This document shows positions 42,639-50,406 of a stretch of 64,000 nucleotides of DNA, in pieces (the first letter of the stretch is position 1; each line of letters opens with the position of its first letter). This stretch comes from a virus: the IMG/VR virus record IMGVR_UViG_3300040801_004034, positions 62,001 to 126,000 of that record; one strand, 5' to 3'. A program made the position numbers and the translations under genes. The notes under the pieces are model-generated. The model saw only the letters and a program-made list of their open reading frames with translations, ran no database searches and was not told the DNA's origin.

Positions 42639-43238
42639 ATGTGGAAAATAGCTAAACAATTCGATTTCTGTTACGGTCATCGCGTATGGAATCAAACTCT
42701 CAATACTGACTTTTCGATTGACGGTCGTTGTGTATGTCGTCACCTTCATGGTCACCAAGGAACAGTTAAAGTGTTTCTTGAAGGTGATGAATTAACAGCT
42801 GGTATGGTAACAGATTTTAAGCACCTTAACTGGTTAAAGAAATTTCTTGATGATGTTTTAGATCATAAGTTCATTATTGATAAGAATGATCCGATGATTG
42901 ATGCTATTATACCATTCAATTGTATTGATGGTGTTGAAAAACGAGAGAACGGTTGGGTATTTGATGGACAACTTAATATAACTACATTATGTTTTACAAA
43001 ACATTTTATACACAACACAGGTTATTCGACGATTAATACAAATCTAATTGCAAAACAAACACCTGATATGCAAGATATTCTTGAAGGGTTCGTTATCGTG
43101 GATTTTATACCAACATCAGAAAATCTCTCTAAATGGATTTGTGATATTGCTAATGCAAAGATGAATAAGATTGGTGTGAAAGTAAGTAGGGTTCAATTCT
43201 TTGAAACTCCTAAATCACAAGCAAACTATTATGTGTAA
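42639..43238 (+). CDS. queD: 6-carboxy-tetrahydropterin synthase QueD
   Basis: 199 aa. Second step of preQ0 synthesis, from dihydroneopterin triphosphate. FDFCYGHRVWN (zinc-binding His), CVCRHLHGHQGTVKVFLEG (catalytic Cys and HxH zinc ligands), GMVTDFKHLNWLKKF, LDHKFII and PTSENLSKWI are family motifs. Longer than typical QueD (about 120) because of an insertion between LDHKF and PTSEN (about residues 95-155). The ORF opens at 42582, but promoter and alignment favour 42639. Confidence 0.9.
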   Translation: MWKIAKQFDFCYGHRVWNQTLNTDFSIDGRCVCRHLHGHQGTVKVFLEGDELTAGMVTDFKHLNWLKKFLDDVLDHKFIIDKNDPMIDAIIPFNCIDGVEKRENGWVFDGQLNITTLCFTKHFIHNTGYSTINTNLIAKQTPDMQDILEGFVIVDFIPTSENLSKWICDIANAKMNKIGVKVSRVQFFETPKSQANYYV

Positions 43239-43536
43239 TAAATTAGGAGCTAAAAAACGACGAGAAATATGTCATCAGCGTTTAACAAGTGATGCAAATG
43301 ATTCTTGGGCAAGAGTTGAACTTTATAGATGGCAACATGGTCATTTACCATCAGGTGATGAACAAAAACCGTTAGATATTTCAGAAGGGTTGATGAAAAT
43401 GTCGGAAGCTCTTATAGCAGGAAACAGTAATGCTGAAATACCTACACCATTTAATGTTTCATCTGTCTTAGCATATATTTCTAAAGAAATAAATAACCTT
43501 AAGGTCTCTCAAGAAACACCTCAAAATGGTCTTTAG
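43231..43536 (+). CDS. Hypothetical protein (101 aa)
   Basis: Not recognised. MCNKLGAKKRREICHQRLTS..., helical, with a Trp/His-containing ELYRWQHGHLPSG. The ATG overlaps the queD stop by 8 nt (ATGTGTAA), so it is coupled to queD. Convergent overlap with the next gene. Confidence 0.6.
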   Translation: MCNKLGAKKRREICHQRLTSDANDSWARVELYRWQHGHLPSGDEQKPLDISEGLMKMSEALIAGNSNAEIPTPFNVSSVLAYISKEINNLKVSQETPQNGL

Positions 43537-44023
43537 ATGTATTCCAGCCAGTGTTGTGTTTGAATGATTTTGTTTTATGTATCTCCTTTTCAAGAGCTTG
43601 AACGTATGAACCGAAATCGGAAAGAAACCAATCACCTTTAGATTTTTTGATACTTCTACATTCTAAATGATGCCAAACATCTCCTCGATAATTAAATTTT
43701 TTAGGTCTTAATGCTTTTCGCTTTTTTATATAGGTTTTACCGTTTTGTTCGTGCTCATAGTTGTAATCCGACTGTTTTAGCATTTTCTCAAATACATCAG
43801 GATTATCTTCTTTTGTTATCGGTCGTCCTTTTGAGTCTTTTAACTTAAAATCTGTTTTTGACGTAGTGCATTCTGCACCAAGAAGGAATGGTTCAATATG
43901 TGGCCAAGGAAACGCGTAAATACCTTTTCTAGCAGGTGGTGTATGGTAACCAATATCACCTTGCTTGTGTAATTTAAACCCTCTTTGTCTAACTGGTGCA
44001 AGACCGCCCCATCTAATGAACAT
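43499..44023 (-). CDS. Hypothetical protein (174 aa)
   Basis: Not recognised. MFIRWGGLAPVRQRGFKLHK..., with a conserved-looking GIYAFPWPHIEPFLLGAE and a Lys-rich middle (YIKKRKALRPKKFNYRGD), then WHHLECRS. The frame extends to 44068, but a TAAATA site 8 nt before the ATG at 44023 supports the shorter form. Confidence 0.6.
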   Translation of the reverse strand: MFIRWGGLAPVRQRGFKLHKQGDIGYHTPPARKGIYAFPWPHIEPFLLGAECTTSKTDFKLKDSKGRPITKEDNPDVFEKMLKQSDYNYEHEQNGKTYIKKRKALRPKKFNYRGDVWHHLECRSIKKSKGDWFLSDFGSYVQALEKEIHKTKSFKHNTGWNTSKDHFEVFLERP

Positions 44024-44037
44024 GAGTTTATTATTTA
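44024..44037 (-). promoter_or_regulatory. Late promoter-like site
   Basis: Minus strand CATAAATA, 8 nt, ATG at 44023. Confidence 0.45.
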
Positions 44038-44074
44038 TGATTCTAATTGTGTTTCTACCTACAAACATTGTATC

Positions 44075-44108
44075 TTGATTATAATGTTACTTATGCTATA
44101 ATCAACAT
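44075..44108 (+). promoter_or_regulatory. Sigma70-like promoter, leaderless
   Basis: TTGATT, 16 nt, TATAAT, 6 nt, ATG at 44109. Drives the second glycan cassette. Confidence 0.65.
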
Positions 44109-44948
44109 ATGGGTAAAATAGGAATTGCAATAATAACTTGTGATCGACCAAAATTTCTTGAAAAATGTTTGGAATCGATACCGTTTAATTATAATAGATC
44201 ACCAAAAGTTGTAGTTAATGATGGTAATCACAAATACAATCTTGAACAGATTGAAAACATGTATAGTAAGAAACTTGTATCTACCGACATGAAACTCATC
44301 CAGGAACACGGCAAGGAATACCAGGGTGTTTGTAAGTCAAAGAATAAAGCTTTCAAATACCTTCTCGAACAAGATTGTGATTACATTTTTATCATAGAAG
44401 ATGACATGGTCTTTACAGGTGATGTATTCGAGGAATATATCAGAGCTTATAAATCAACAGGTATTCATCACTTCAGCTTTGCTTACCATGGTCCTGCTAA
44501 TAGAGGTAATGTATCCCATGGTACACCACAGCCACGTAAGGTGGTTAACTATGGTGATGTACAAATTTCTCTAAATGCTAACTGTGTCGGGGCTGTATGC
44601 TTTTACACACGTCAATGTCTTGAAGATGTAGGTTTGTTTGATGAAAACTTTGATAAAAATAACTTTGAACATGTTGATCATACATATAGATTAGCTAAAG
44701 CAGGTTATACCACACCTTATTGGTGGTTTGCTGATATTGCAAACAGCTATGATTATATAGATGAACAAGCATGTAGTGAAGAAAATTCGTCTATCCGTAG
44801 AGGTGATAATTGGCAACAAAAAATATGGGAAAGTGCTCAGTTGTTTAAAGATAAACACGGATATATGCCAGCATGGCAAGGGTGTGTACCAGATACACCA
44901 CTTGATAGTGTTTTAATCAATCTCAAAAAGCTCTGTATAACAAGATGA
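44109..44948 (+). CDS. GT-A (GT2-like) glycosyltransferase
   Basis: 279 aa. IGIAIITCDRPKFLEKCLESI at the N-terminus, then DYIFIIEDDMVFTGDVFEEY (D-x-D type), and CVGAVCFYTRQCLEDVGLFDENF with DHTYRLAKAGY, the acceptor-side ED-like motif. Transfers a sugar from a nucleotide donor. Overlaps the next gene by 4 nt; first of four genes in the cassette. Confidence 0.8.
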   Translation: MGKIGIAIITCDRPKFLEKCLESIPFNYNRSPKVVVNDGNHKYNLEQIENMYSKKLVSTDMKLIQEHGKEYQGVCKSKNKAFKYLLEQDCDYIFIIEDDMVFTGDVFEEYIRAYKSTGIHHFSFAYHGPANRGNVSHGTPQPRKVVNYGDVQISLNANCVGAVCFYTRQCLEDVGLFDENFDKNNFEHVDHTYRLAKAGYTTPYWWFADIANSYDYIDEQACSEENSSIRRGDNWQQKIWESAQLFKDKHGYMPAWQGCVPDTPLDSVLINLKKLCITR

Positions 44949-46537
44949 ACAATCCAATATCATTGATTGTTGCATACAAGCCTGATACTATAGAACGTAT
45001 CAAAAACCTTGTTCATTTCAAACTGTACTACTCTAATCTATTACCATTTGGCGAGATTATCGTCGTAGAAAGTGAAAACGATGTGTTTGAAAAATGTAAA
45101 TTGTATAACGAAGGTTTTTCACGTGCAAAATATGATACAGTATGCTTTATCGATAGTGATATATTTGTTTCCGAATCAGCATTACAGACAGCATATGATT
45201 ATGCTCAGAATCCAGATAACGTTGTATTAGGATATAGTGGTAATGCTATATACATGACATACAAGTTCAAAAATGAGTTAAAAACAGCATTTACATATGA
45301 TGATCTTATCAAACCTATCAGACCATATGATCAATTAGTATTAAATGAAAAAACAGATGATTATCTTGTCGGTAATCTTAATGCAGTAGGTGGTTGCCTT
45401 ATGATGCATAGAAAAGCTTTTGAAGATATCAATGGTTTCAATCCTAACTTTAAAAACTGGGGGTATGAAGATGATGAAATTGTTAAACGTGCTCATATTC
45501 TTAAGAAAAATGTTATTAAGCTGAAAAGATCGCAGCAAAACATGCTGATTCATCTTCCGCATCTAATAGCTAACCCAGATCGTTCAAAACATGAATTTTA
45601 TGAACATAATCACAAGGTAGCAAGTGCACTCGGTAGAATGAACTTCGAACAAGCATCAGAATACATTAAAACATGGGAAATTGATGCTCCTCGAAAGGAG
45701 TTAATCGATGTTGATATAGATGATACTAATTTTGTTGGTTATGATCCGAGCTGCTGTAGGTTTCAACGACCAACTCATTTTAATTGGGATGGATCACGCA
45801 ACTCTAACAGTAAAAGCTTGTTCTTTACAGATAACACACTTAGAAACGCTAAAATACAGACAGAACAATTAAAAGTAGCATGGATACTTGAACCGAGAGC
45901 TGTTGCACCGCATGTTTATAGTTATATTGAACAGAATTACAAGGATTTCAACTATGTATTGACTTATGACAAGCAGCTCCTTAGTTTAGACAAGAGATTC
46001 TTGATATATCCATATGGTACCAGTTGGGTACATAACTTCACTGATGAAAAACAGTTAACTAAGGAGAAACATATCTCAATCATTGCATCTACTAAGAATA
46101 CAACAGTTGGGCATAGGTTAAGACATGAAGTAATACAAAAATTTGATATGCTTAACCATCCTTATATTGATGTATTCGGATCTGGTTATAATAAGATCGT
46201 TAATAAGAAGGATGCATTGGAAAAATATGAATTTTCAATTGTTATTGAGAACTCTATACAAGATACATACTTTACTGAAAAGCTCATTGATTGTTTTGCA
46301 ACTAAAACAGTGCCAATTTACTATGGTACTCCAGATGTTAACCATTACTTTAACAAAAACGGTATTTTGTTTTTTAGCACAGTAGATGAGCTTGAAACCA
46401 TACTTCAAACACTTACAAATCATAGTTATGATGGAATGAAATACGCAATTGAAGATAATTACAAGAGATACCAGGATTTTATAATTCCTGAAGATTATAT
46501 CTACGAAAACTACAAATTTTTATTTGATGATGAATAA
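44945..46537 (+). CDS. Two-domain glycosyltransferase: GT2-like plus GT10 fucosyltransferase-like
   Basis: 530 aa. N-terminal domain (1-240): PISLIVAYKPDTIERIKNL, CFIDSDIFVSESAL (DxD), GGCLMMHRKAFEDINGF, NWGYEDDEIVKRA, a GT2/galactosyltransferase-type pattern. C-terminal domain (300-530): AWILEPRAVAPHVYSYIEQN and YEFSIVIENSIQDTYFTEKL followed by IDCFATKTVPIYYGTPDVNHYF, the alpha-1,3-fucosyltransferase (GT10) donor-binding motif. A single protein probably adds two successive sugars. Overlaps the next gene by 14 nt. Confidence 0.85.
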   Translation: MNNPISLIVAYKPDTIERIKNLVHFKLYYSNLLPFGEIIVVESENDVFEKCKLYNEGFSRAKYDTVCFIDSDIFVSESALQTAYDYAQNPDNVVLGYSGNAIYMTYKFKNELKTAFTYDDLIKPIRPYDQLVLNEKTDDYLVGNLNAVGGCLMMHRKAFEDINGFNPNFKNWGYEDDEIVKRAHILKKNVIKLKRSQQNMLIHLPHLIANPDRSKHEFYEHNHKVASALGRMNFEQASEYIKTWEIDAPRKELIDVDIDDTNFVGYDPSCCRFQRPTHFNWDGSRNSNSKSLFFTDNTLRNAKIQTEQLKVAWILEPRAVAPHVYSYIEQNYKDFNYVLTYDKQLLSLDKRFLIYPYGTSWVHNFTDEKQLTKEKHISIIASTKNTTVGHRLRHEVIQKFDMLNHPYIDVFGSGYNKIVNKKDALEKYEFSIVIENSIQDTYFTEKLIDCFATKTVPIYYGTPDVNHYFNKNGILFFSTVDELETILQTLTNHSYDGMKYAIEDNYKRYQDFIIPEDYIYENYKFLFDDE

Positions 46538-47291
46538 ACTATACTGGAGCGGAGGAGCTAACTTCGGAGATGCATTATCTCCGGTTTTATACAAGTTAAT
46601 AACTGGTTTTGAACCTATTAGTGTTAACGAGCACCAATCACCCAAGCATGTAGCAATAGGATCTATATTAAACCATGCAAAACCAGGGGATACAGTGTGG
46701 GGATCCGGGTTGGCATGGCGATATGATAAGGTTTCACAGGGTATTAACATAAAAGCAGTAAGAGGACCGTTATCCCGTGATATTTGCTTAAGAAATGGTG
46801 TTGATTGTCCTGAAATCTACGGTGACCCAGCTATGTTACTACCTCGTTTCTTTGAAAAATCGGAAACACAGTATAAACTAGGTATAATACCACATATTGT
46901 TGATTTTAAGCTTGTAAACATACCAGCTCAGTATAAAAATGATGTTTTGAAGATAGATTTAACACAATCGATTGATGAATGTATCAAAAACATAACAAGC
47001 TGTGATAAAATAGTGTCAAGTTCATTACATGGACTCATTGCAGCTGATGCATATAACATACCTAACACATGGTGTCGGTTTAGTAATGGTGTTTTAGGTG
47101 ATGGTACGAAATTTGCTGATCATTTCCTTGCTATAGGTAAACGAGATATGAAATGTATTGATTTATCACGGAACAACACAAAGAAATACTCATTTGATGA
47201 TATTATTAACCATATAAACGATTGTGATGTGTCTAAATATACAGATATACAGGGAGATGAATTGCTCAATGCATGTCCATTTGAATATTAA
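46524..47291 (+). CDS. Polysaccharide pyruvyltransferase-family protein
   Basis: 255 aa. LYWSGGANFGDALSPVLYKL at the N-terminus, IGSILNHAKPGDTVWGSGLA, VRGPLSRDI, IYGDPAMLLP and KIVSSSLHGLIAADAYNIP are the conserved blocks of the WcaK/CsaB-type family. Would add a ketal-linked pyruvate to a sugar, or act as a GT-B-like transferase. Co-transcribed with the preceding glycosyltransferases. Confidence 0.82.
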   Translation: MMMNKLYWSGGANFGDALSPVLYKLITGFEPISVNEHQSPKHVAIGSILNHAKPGDTVWGSGLAWRYDKVSQGINIKAVRGPLSRDICLRNGVDCPEIYGDPAMLLPRFFEKSETQYKLGIIPHIVDFKLVNIPAQYKNDVLKIDLTQSIDECIKNITSCDKIVSSSLHGLIAADAYNIPNTWCRFSNGVLGDGTKFADHFLAIGKRDMKCIDLSRNNTKKYSFDDIINHINDCDVSKYTDIQGDELLNACPFEY

Positions 47292-47303
47292 CAATACCAC
47301 ACT

Positions 47304-47314
47304 TAAATACTACT
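47304..47314 (+). promoter_or_regulatory. Late promoter, leaderless type
   Basis: TAAATA, CTACT, ATG at 47315. Confidence 0.55.
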
Positions 47315-47833
47315 ATGCCTTGTAACTTCAATCCTAAAGATCTTTGTGATCATAATATTTTCATTGAAACCGGTACGTATACAGGTGTAACAGTTGATAA
47401 ATTTAAACATTTATACAAAACATACCATACAATTGAAATAGTTGAACGGTTCTATAATGAAACTAAACATAGATTTGATAGCAATCCTGATATAGGTCAT
47501 AATATCCAATTCCATCTTGGTCATTCACCTGTAATGATACAAAAAATACTAGATGAAATAGACGAACCGGTTACTTTTTGGCTTGATGCACACTATCAAG
47601 GTGGTCAACAGCCGGGTGATACAAGAGCTCCTATTAAAGATGAACTCAAAATTATCAAAAACCATCATATTAAGACACATATGATTATGATTGATGATGT
47701 GAGATTGTTTCAATCTTATGGTACATCAGTAAATGAAGTGACAAAGCTCATGCTTGATATAAATCCTGATTATACCATAGAACGAAAACTAGGGATTAAA
47801 GAAGGTGATGTAATTGTTGCATATATTAAGTAA
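47315..47833 (+). CDS. SAM-dependent methyltransferase-like protein (172 aa)
   Basis: 172 aa. IFIETGTYTGVTVDKFKH resembles the E/D-x-G-x-x-x-G SAM-binding loop; HTIEIVERFYNETKHRF the acidic end of beta2; VTFWLDAHYQGG and HMIMIDDVRLF later strands. Similar proteins are found with glycan genes as FkbM-like or class I methyltransferases. Substrate unknown. Confidence 0.6.
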   Translation: MPCNFNPKDLCDHNIFIETGTYTGVTVDKFKHLYKTYHTIEIVERFYNETKHRFDSNPDIGHNIQFHLGHSPVMIQKILDEIDEPVTFWLDAHYQGGQQPGDTRAPIKDELKIIKNHHIKTHMIMIDDVRLFQSYGTSVNEVTKLMLDINPDYTIERKLGIKEGDVIVAYIK

Positions 47834-47838
47834 TAAGG

Positions 47839-47872
47839 TTGAAAACTACTATCTATACAGTATAATTGTTAT
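47839..47872 (+). promoter_or_regulatory. Sigma70-like promoter, leaderless
   Basis: TTGAAA, 16 nt, TATAAT, 6 nt, ATG at 47873. Confidence 0.65.
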
Positions 47873-48463
47873 ATGATTATAAAAAATATTGCTTGTTATG
47901 ATGGTGAATTAATTCATGGACGGTTTGCTTACGATTTCTTTCGTAAAAAGACACTACCTATCGGTAATATTGTTGCATTCCGTGCTCCTATGAACGTAGA
48001 AACGTCAGGAATGATTGACAAAGAGGATCTGATTTCTTCCGATTTCATTTACAGTGATGATGCATTGAGTTTCTGTTGGGAAATTCCCAATTTGTGCCCG
48101 ACTGGTGCAGTAGCATTTCAAAGATTGTTTAATACTTTGATGGCAAACATTCTCAGTAGTAAATACCTCCAAAAACCTATTGAAGTTGATGGGGATGACC
48201 TTTTAGTTCATGATGAATTCGAAGGTAGTGATGGATCACTTCAAAAGGTTGGTAAATGTTCGGTGAGTATTACATATTCGAAGAATAATGTTGCAATTGG
48301 TCATACTGGTATCAATGTTAATGCTGGTTCTAAAGCTCCTAACTTTGCATACGGTACAAAAATGACAGATGAACAGTGTAATCAGTTTATGCAAGATGTG
48401 ATCGATATGTTTTACAATCTAGCTGATGATTTGTTTTTATCTTCAACCAAGATAACACTATAA
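47873..48463 (+). CDS. DUF366-like protein
   Basis: 196 aa. IACYDGELIHGRFAYDFF, IVAFRAPMNVETSGMIDKED, and VGKCSVSITYSKNNVAIGHT followed by GINVN resemble the DUF366 family (mostly archaeal, function unknown): its ...SIVAF, MVDLEDV and KLSVSI..IHLGIN blocks, compared from memory. Starts with a leaderless-type promoter and begins a run of small genes (48466-50391). The late strand pattern suggests an alpha/beta enzyme fold. Confidence 0.55.
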   Translation: MIIKNIACYDGELIHGRFAYDFFRKKTLPIGNIVAFRAPMNVETSGMIDKEDLISSDFIYSDDALSFCWEIPNLCPTGAVAFQRLFNTLMANILSSKYLQKPIEVDGDDLLVHDEFEGSDGSLQKVGKCSVSITYSKNNVAIGHTGINVNAGSKAPNFAYGTKMTDEQCNQFMQDVIDMFYNLADDLFLSSTKITL

Positions 48464-48465
48464 TC

Positions 48466-48747
48466 ATGAAAGAATCAAAAATATTCATATTTCAGCACGG
48501 TGAATCTGTTGATGATAGTCTTAGAAATATAGGATTGGAAGAATTGAGCCATTTACCATTTAAAACGCAAGTTGCGGACAATAAATGGCATGATATAGGT
48601 TCAGGTAAGTTAACAATGATTTTTTACTGCATTAAAACACCAGCAGAAACTGTCGAACATGATGAATTTACACTTGTAAATATTTCAATTGAAGCAGCAT
48701 ATGTAGTTGTCCGGTACCCGAAAAAAGAAAATGAATCAGAAAACTGA
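48466..48747 (+). CDS. Hypothetical protein (93 aa)
   Basis: Not recognised. 93 aa, alpha/beta, with FIFQHGESVDDSLRNIG at the N-terminus and a hydrophobic strand KLTMIFYCIKT. Begins 2 nt after the DUF366-like stop; its 3' end overlaps the next gene by 17 nt. Confidence 0.6.
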   Translation: MKESKIFIFQHGESVDDSLRNIGLEELSHLPFKTQVADNKWHDIGSGKLTMIFYCIKTPAETVEHDEFTLVNISIEAAYVVVRYPKKENESEN

Positions 48748-48898
48748 ACATGAACTTGATATTGCTATCACCACTGCTGAAAATCAGTGGAAAAAATATA
48801 GAAGAGAATCGCAAGATGCAAATCTCAAAGCTGGAATGGCTGAACAATTCTATTTTGAGTTGAAAAATCTCAAAGATAAATTAGAATCGACTATATGA
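48731..48898 (+). CDS. Hypothetical helical protein (55 aa)
   Basis: Not recognised. MNQKTEHELDIAITTAENQW...; a single long charged helix. The ATG at 48731 overlaps the preceding gene; an upstream TTG at 48707 is unlikely. Ends 4 nt into the next gene. Confidence 0.6.
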   Translation: MNQKTEHELDIAITTAENQWKKYRRESQDANLKAGMAEQFYFELKNLKDKLESTI

Positions 48899-49260
48899 CA
48901 ATATTTTCATACTTAAATTCACTACTTTATTCGAAGAAACGTATTGATATGAACTGCGAAGACGAATCGCAGTTCAATCTTTATATGATTAACAGGTGGA
49001 CAAGTATGTATTCACCAGAATTGGCAAATTATGTCAATAACACTACAAATTACTACTGGAGTTTATTTGATGATAAGCGTAGTCAGTATGACTACTGTTA
49101 TAATGTGCTTCCGAAGATTAGATTCAAGAGAATGCAGTACATTAAAAAGAATAAAGGCGAGAAAAAGGTAAAATCAGATGAACAACCAAGAATACCTGAT
49201 TTTACCAGTCAAAGAGAGTATAAAAACAATGTTGAACTACTTGAGCAGTTATGTAAATAA
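48895..49260 (+). CDS. Possible clamp-loader small subunit (gp62-like)
   Basis: 121 aa. FSYLNSLLYSKKRI, FNLYMINRWTSMY and YDYCYNVLPKIRFKRMQYIKK resemble, from memory, the gp62 small subunit of T4-like phages outside the T4 core (NxxLxxI.Y.K, YxPYxVNRxLSxF, LQYDYxLNxxRKxKRFxKW). T4 gp62 itself is longer and not similar. No gp44 was recognised in the window. Tentative. Confidence 0.4.
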   Translation: MTIFSYLNSLLYSKKRIDMNCEDESQFNLYMINRWTSMYSPELANYVNNTTNYYWSLFDDKRSQYDYCYNVLPKIRFKRMQYIKKNKGEKKVKSDEQPRIPDFTSQREYKNNVELLEQLCK

Positions 49261-49266
49261 CTGTAT

Positions 49267-49722
49267 ATGGCACAAGCAAGTATCGATTCCCTCGCTCCGA
49301 AAAGAAGTTTAATCAATCTAGATGATGAACGGTTAGATGATTTCGGAAATATAGTAACAGATGATTATATTCTGTCATTCATCTTTGATGATATCCTTCT
49401 CGTTAAATTCACTGATGAAGGTGATGATGAAGGTCAAGGAGATGTTGTTGAAAGAGGTGGTATTTTTATACCTGTTAACGCAATGCAACGTGCATGGCGG
49501 AAAGGTGTGGTATTAATGGCTGGACCTGAAGTGAAATACGTTAAAACAGGTCAGATTGTTATTTTTCCAAGCAACTATGGTGTTGGGCTTGGTAATGTCG
49601 AGATTAAAGACTATGGATTCCTTAAGAAAGGTATTTTCTTGAACGAAAGCCGTATATTTGGTATCTGTGATAAGAAGAATGAAGGTAAATCTACAAAGTC
49701 TAAGACAAAAGCTGCAAAATAA
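49267..49722 (+). CDS. GroES-like co-chaperonin (T4 gp31-type)
   Basis: 151 aa. The core (residues 33-132) reads as a GroES beta-barrel: YILSFIFDDILLVKF, VERGGIFIPVNAMQRAWRKG (mobile-loop-like GGI/IP), VVLMAGPEVKYVKTGQIVIF, KDYGFLKKGIFLNESRIFGI. It would replace host GroES for folding the capsid protein. N- and C-terminal extensions are low-complexity. A TAAATA signal lies 7 nt before the ATG. Confidence 0.6.
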   Translation: MAQASIDSLAPKRSLINLDDERLDDFGNIVTDDYILSFIFDDILLVKFTDEGDDEGQGDVVERGGIFIPVNAMQRAWRKGVVLMAGPEVKYVKTGQIVIFPSNYGVGLGNVEIKDYGFLKKGIFLNESRIFGICDKKNEGKSTKSKTKAAK

Positions 49723-49783
49723 CGTTTGTGAAATTCATTTTCTTCGTCGTCGACCTATAAAAGGTCATAGTCCTATAAGAAGA

Positions 49784-50050
49784 ATGATATGTACACTCGA
49801 TATGGGTTTGTTGACCAGTAATGATGGTAAGATATCCCTTAATTTTAAGGCCGGATCTGGTCCATTACCGTATAATTCGATGGCGAAAAACTTACTTTGT
49901 GTGTGGGATATCTTTATGCAAGACTGGAGAATGATCAATATGGATGATTGTTATATTGATAATGAAATTCCTAACACACAATTTTGGGATTACTTTAATG
50001 AGAAGCTTCGACCAATGTCAGCTGATGAAAAAGCACAATATATGAAATAA
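49784..50050 (+). CDS. Hypothetical protein conserved-type (88+ aa)
   Basis: Not recognised. Contains MAKNLLCVWDIFMQDWRMINMDD and FWDYFNEKLRPMSADEKAQYMK, which look like a conserved phage domain. The start is uncertain: 49784 is the first ATG after the upstream gene, but the frame before it (HFLRRRPIKGHSPIRR) also looks coding, so a non-ATG start between 49723 and 49784 is possible. Confidence 0.55.
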   Translation: MICTLDMGLLTSNDGKISLNFKAGSGPLPYNSMAKNLLCVWDIFMQDWRMINMDDCYIDNEIPNTQFWDYFNEKLRPMSADEKAQYMK

Positions 50051-50052
50051 TT

Positions 50053-50391
50053 ATGATGAGTGAAAAGACAGTCGACATGCTCACAAAGTTTTTACTTAGA
50101 GATATTGTCATATTTAACGAAAAAAAGCAATTTAAACAAGGTAAACTGAAATTGTTTCATACTAAAGAGTTTTATTACATTTTAACTCTAGAAATGCCTG
50201 ATGGGGGTATGAAAGATTATGAAATTCCATACCCATTTGATATTGTTGATTATGGGGATCATTTAAAATTAGACTACACACTTGAACAATTTGCTCAGGA
50301 AAAAGATGACGTGTTTTTCAAATCGAAAATCATAAACACGAAGCGTAGAAGCAAGCTTTTCAACACAGTTGTTGTTTTATCAGCATACTAG
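50053..50391 (+). CDS. Hypothetical protein (112 aa)
   Basis: Not recognised. 112 aa, basic, with a beta-rich middle (LKLFHTKEFYYILTLEMPDGGMKDYEIPYP). Starts 2 nt after the preceding gene and ends just before the helicase promoter, which lies in its 3' end. Confidence 0.55.
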   Translation: MMSEKTVDMLTKFLLRDIVIFNEKKQFKQGKLKLFHTKEFYYILTLEMPDGGMKDYEIPYPFDIVDYGDHLKLDYTLEQFAQEKDDVFFKSKIINTKRRSKLFNTVVVLSAY

Positions 50392-50406
50392 ATTATAATC
50401 TAGTCA
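50372..50406 (+). promoter_or_regulatory. Sigma70-like promoter, near-leaderless
   Basis: TTGTTT, 16 nt, TATAAT, 7 nt, ATG at 50407. The -10 lies in the palindrome CTAGATTATAATCTAG. Confidence 0.55.
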
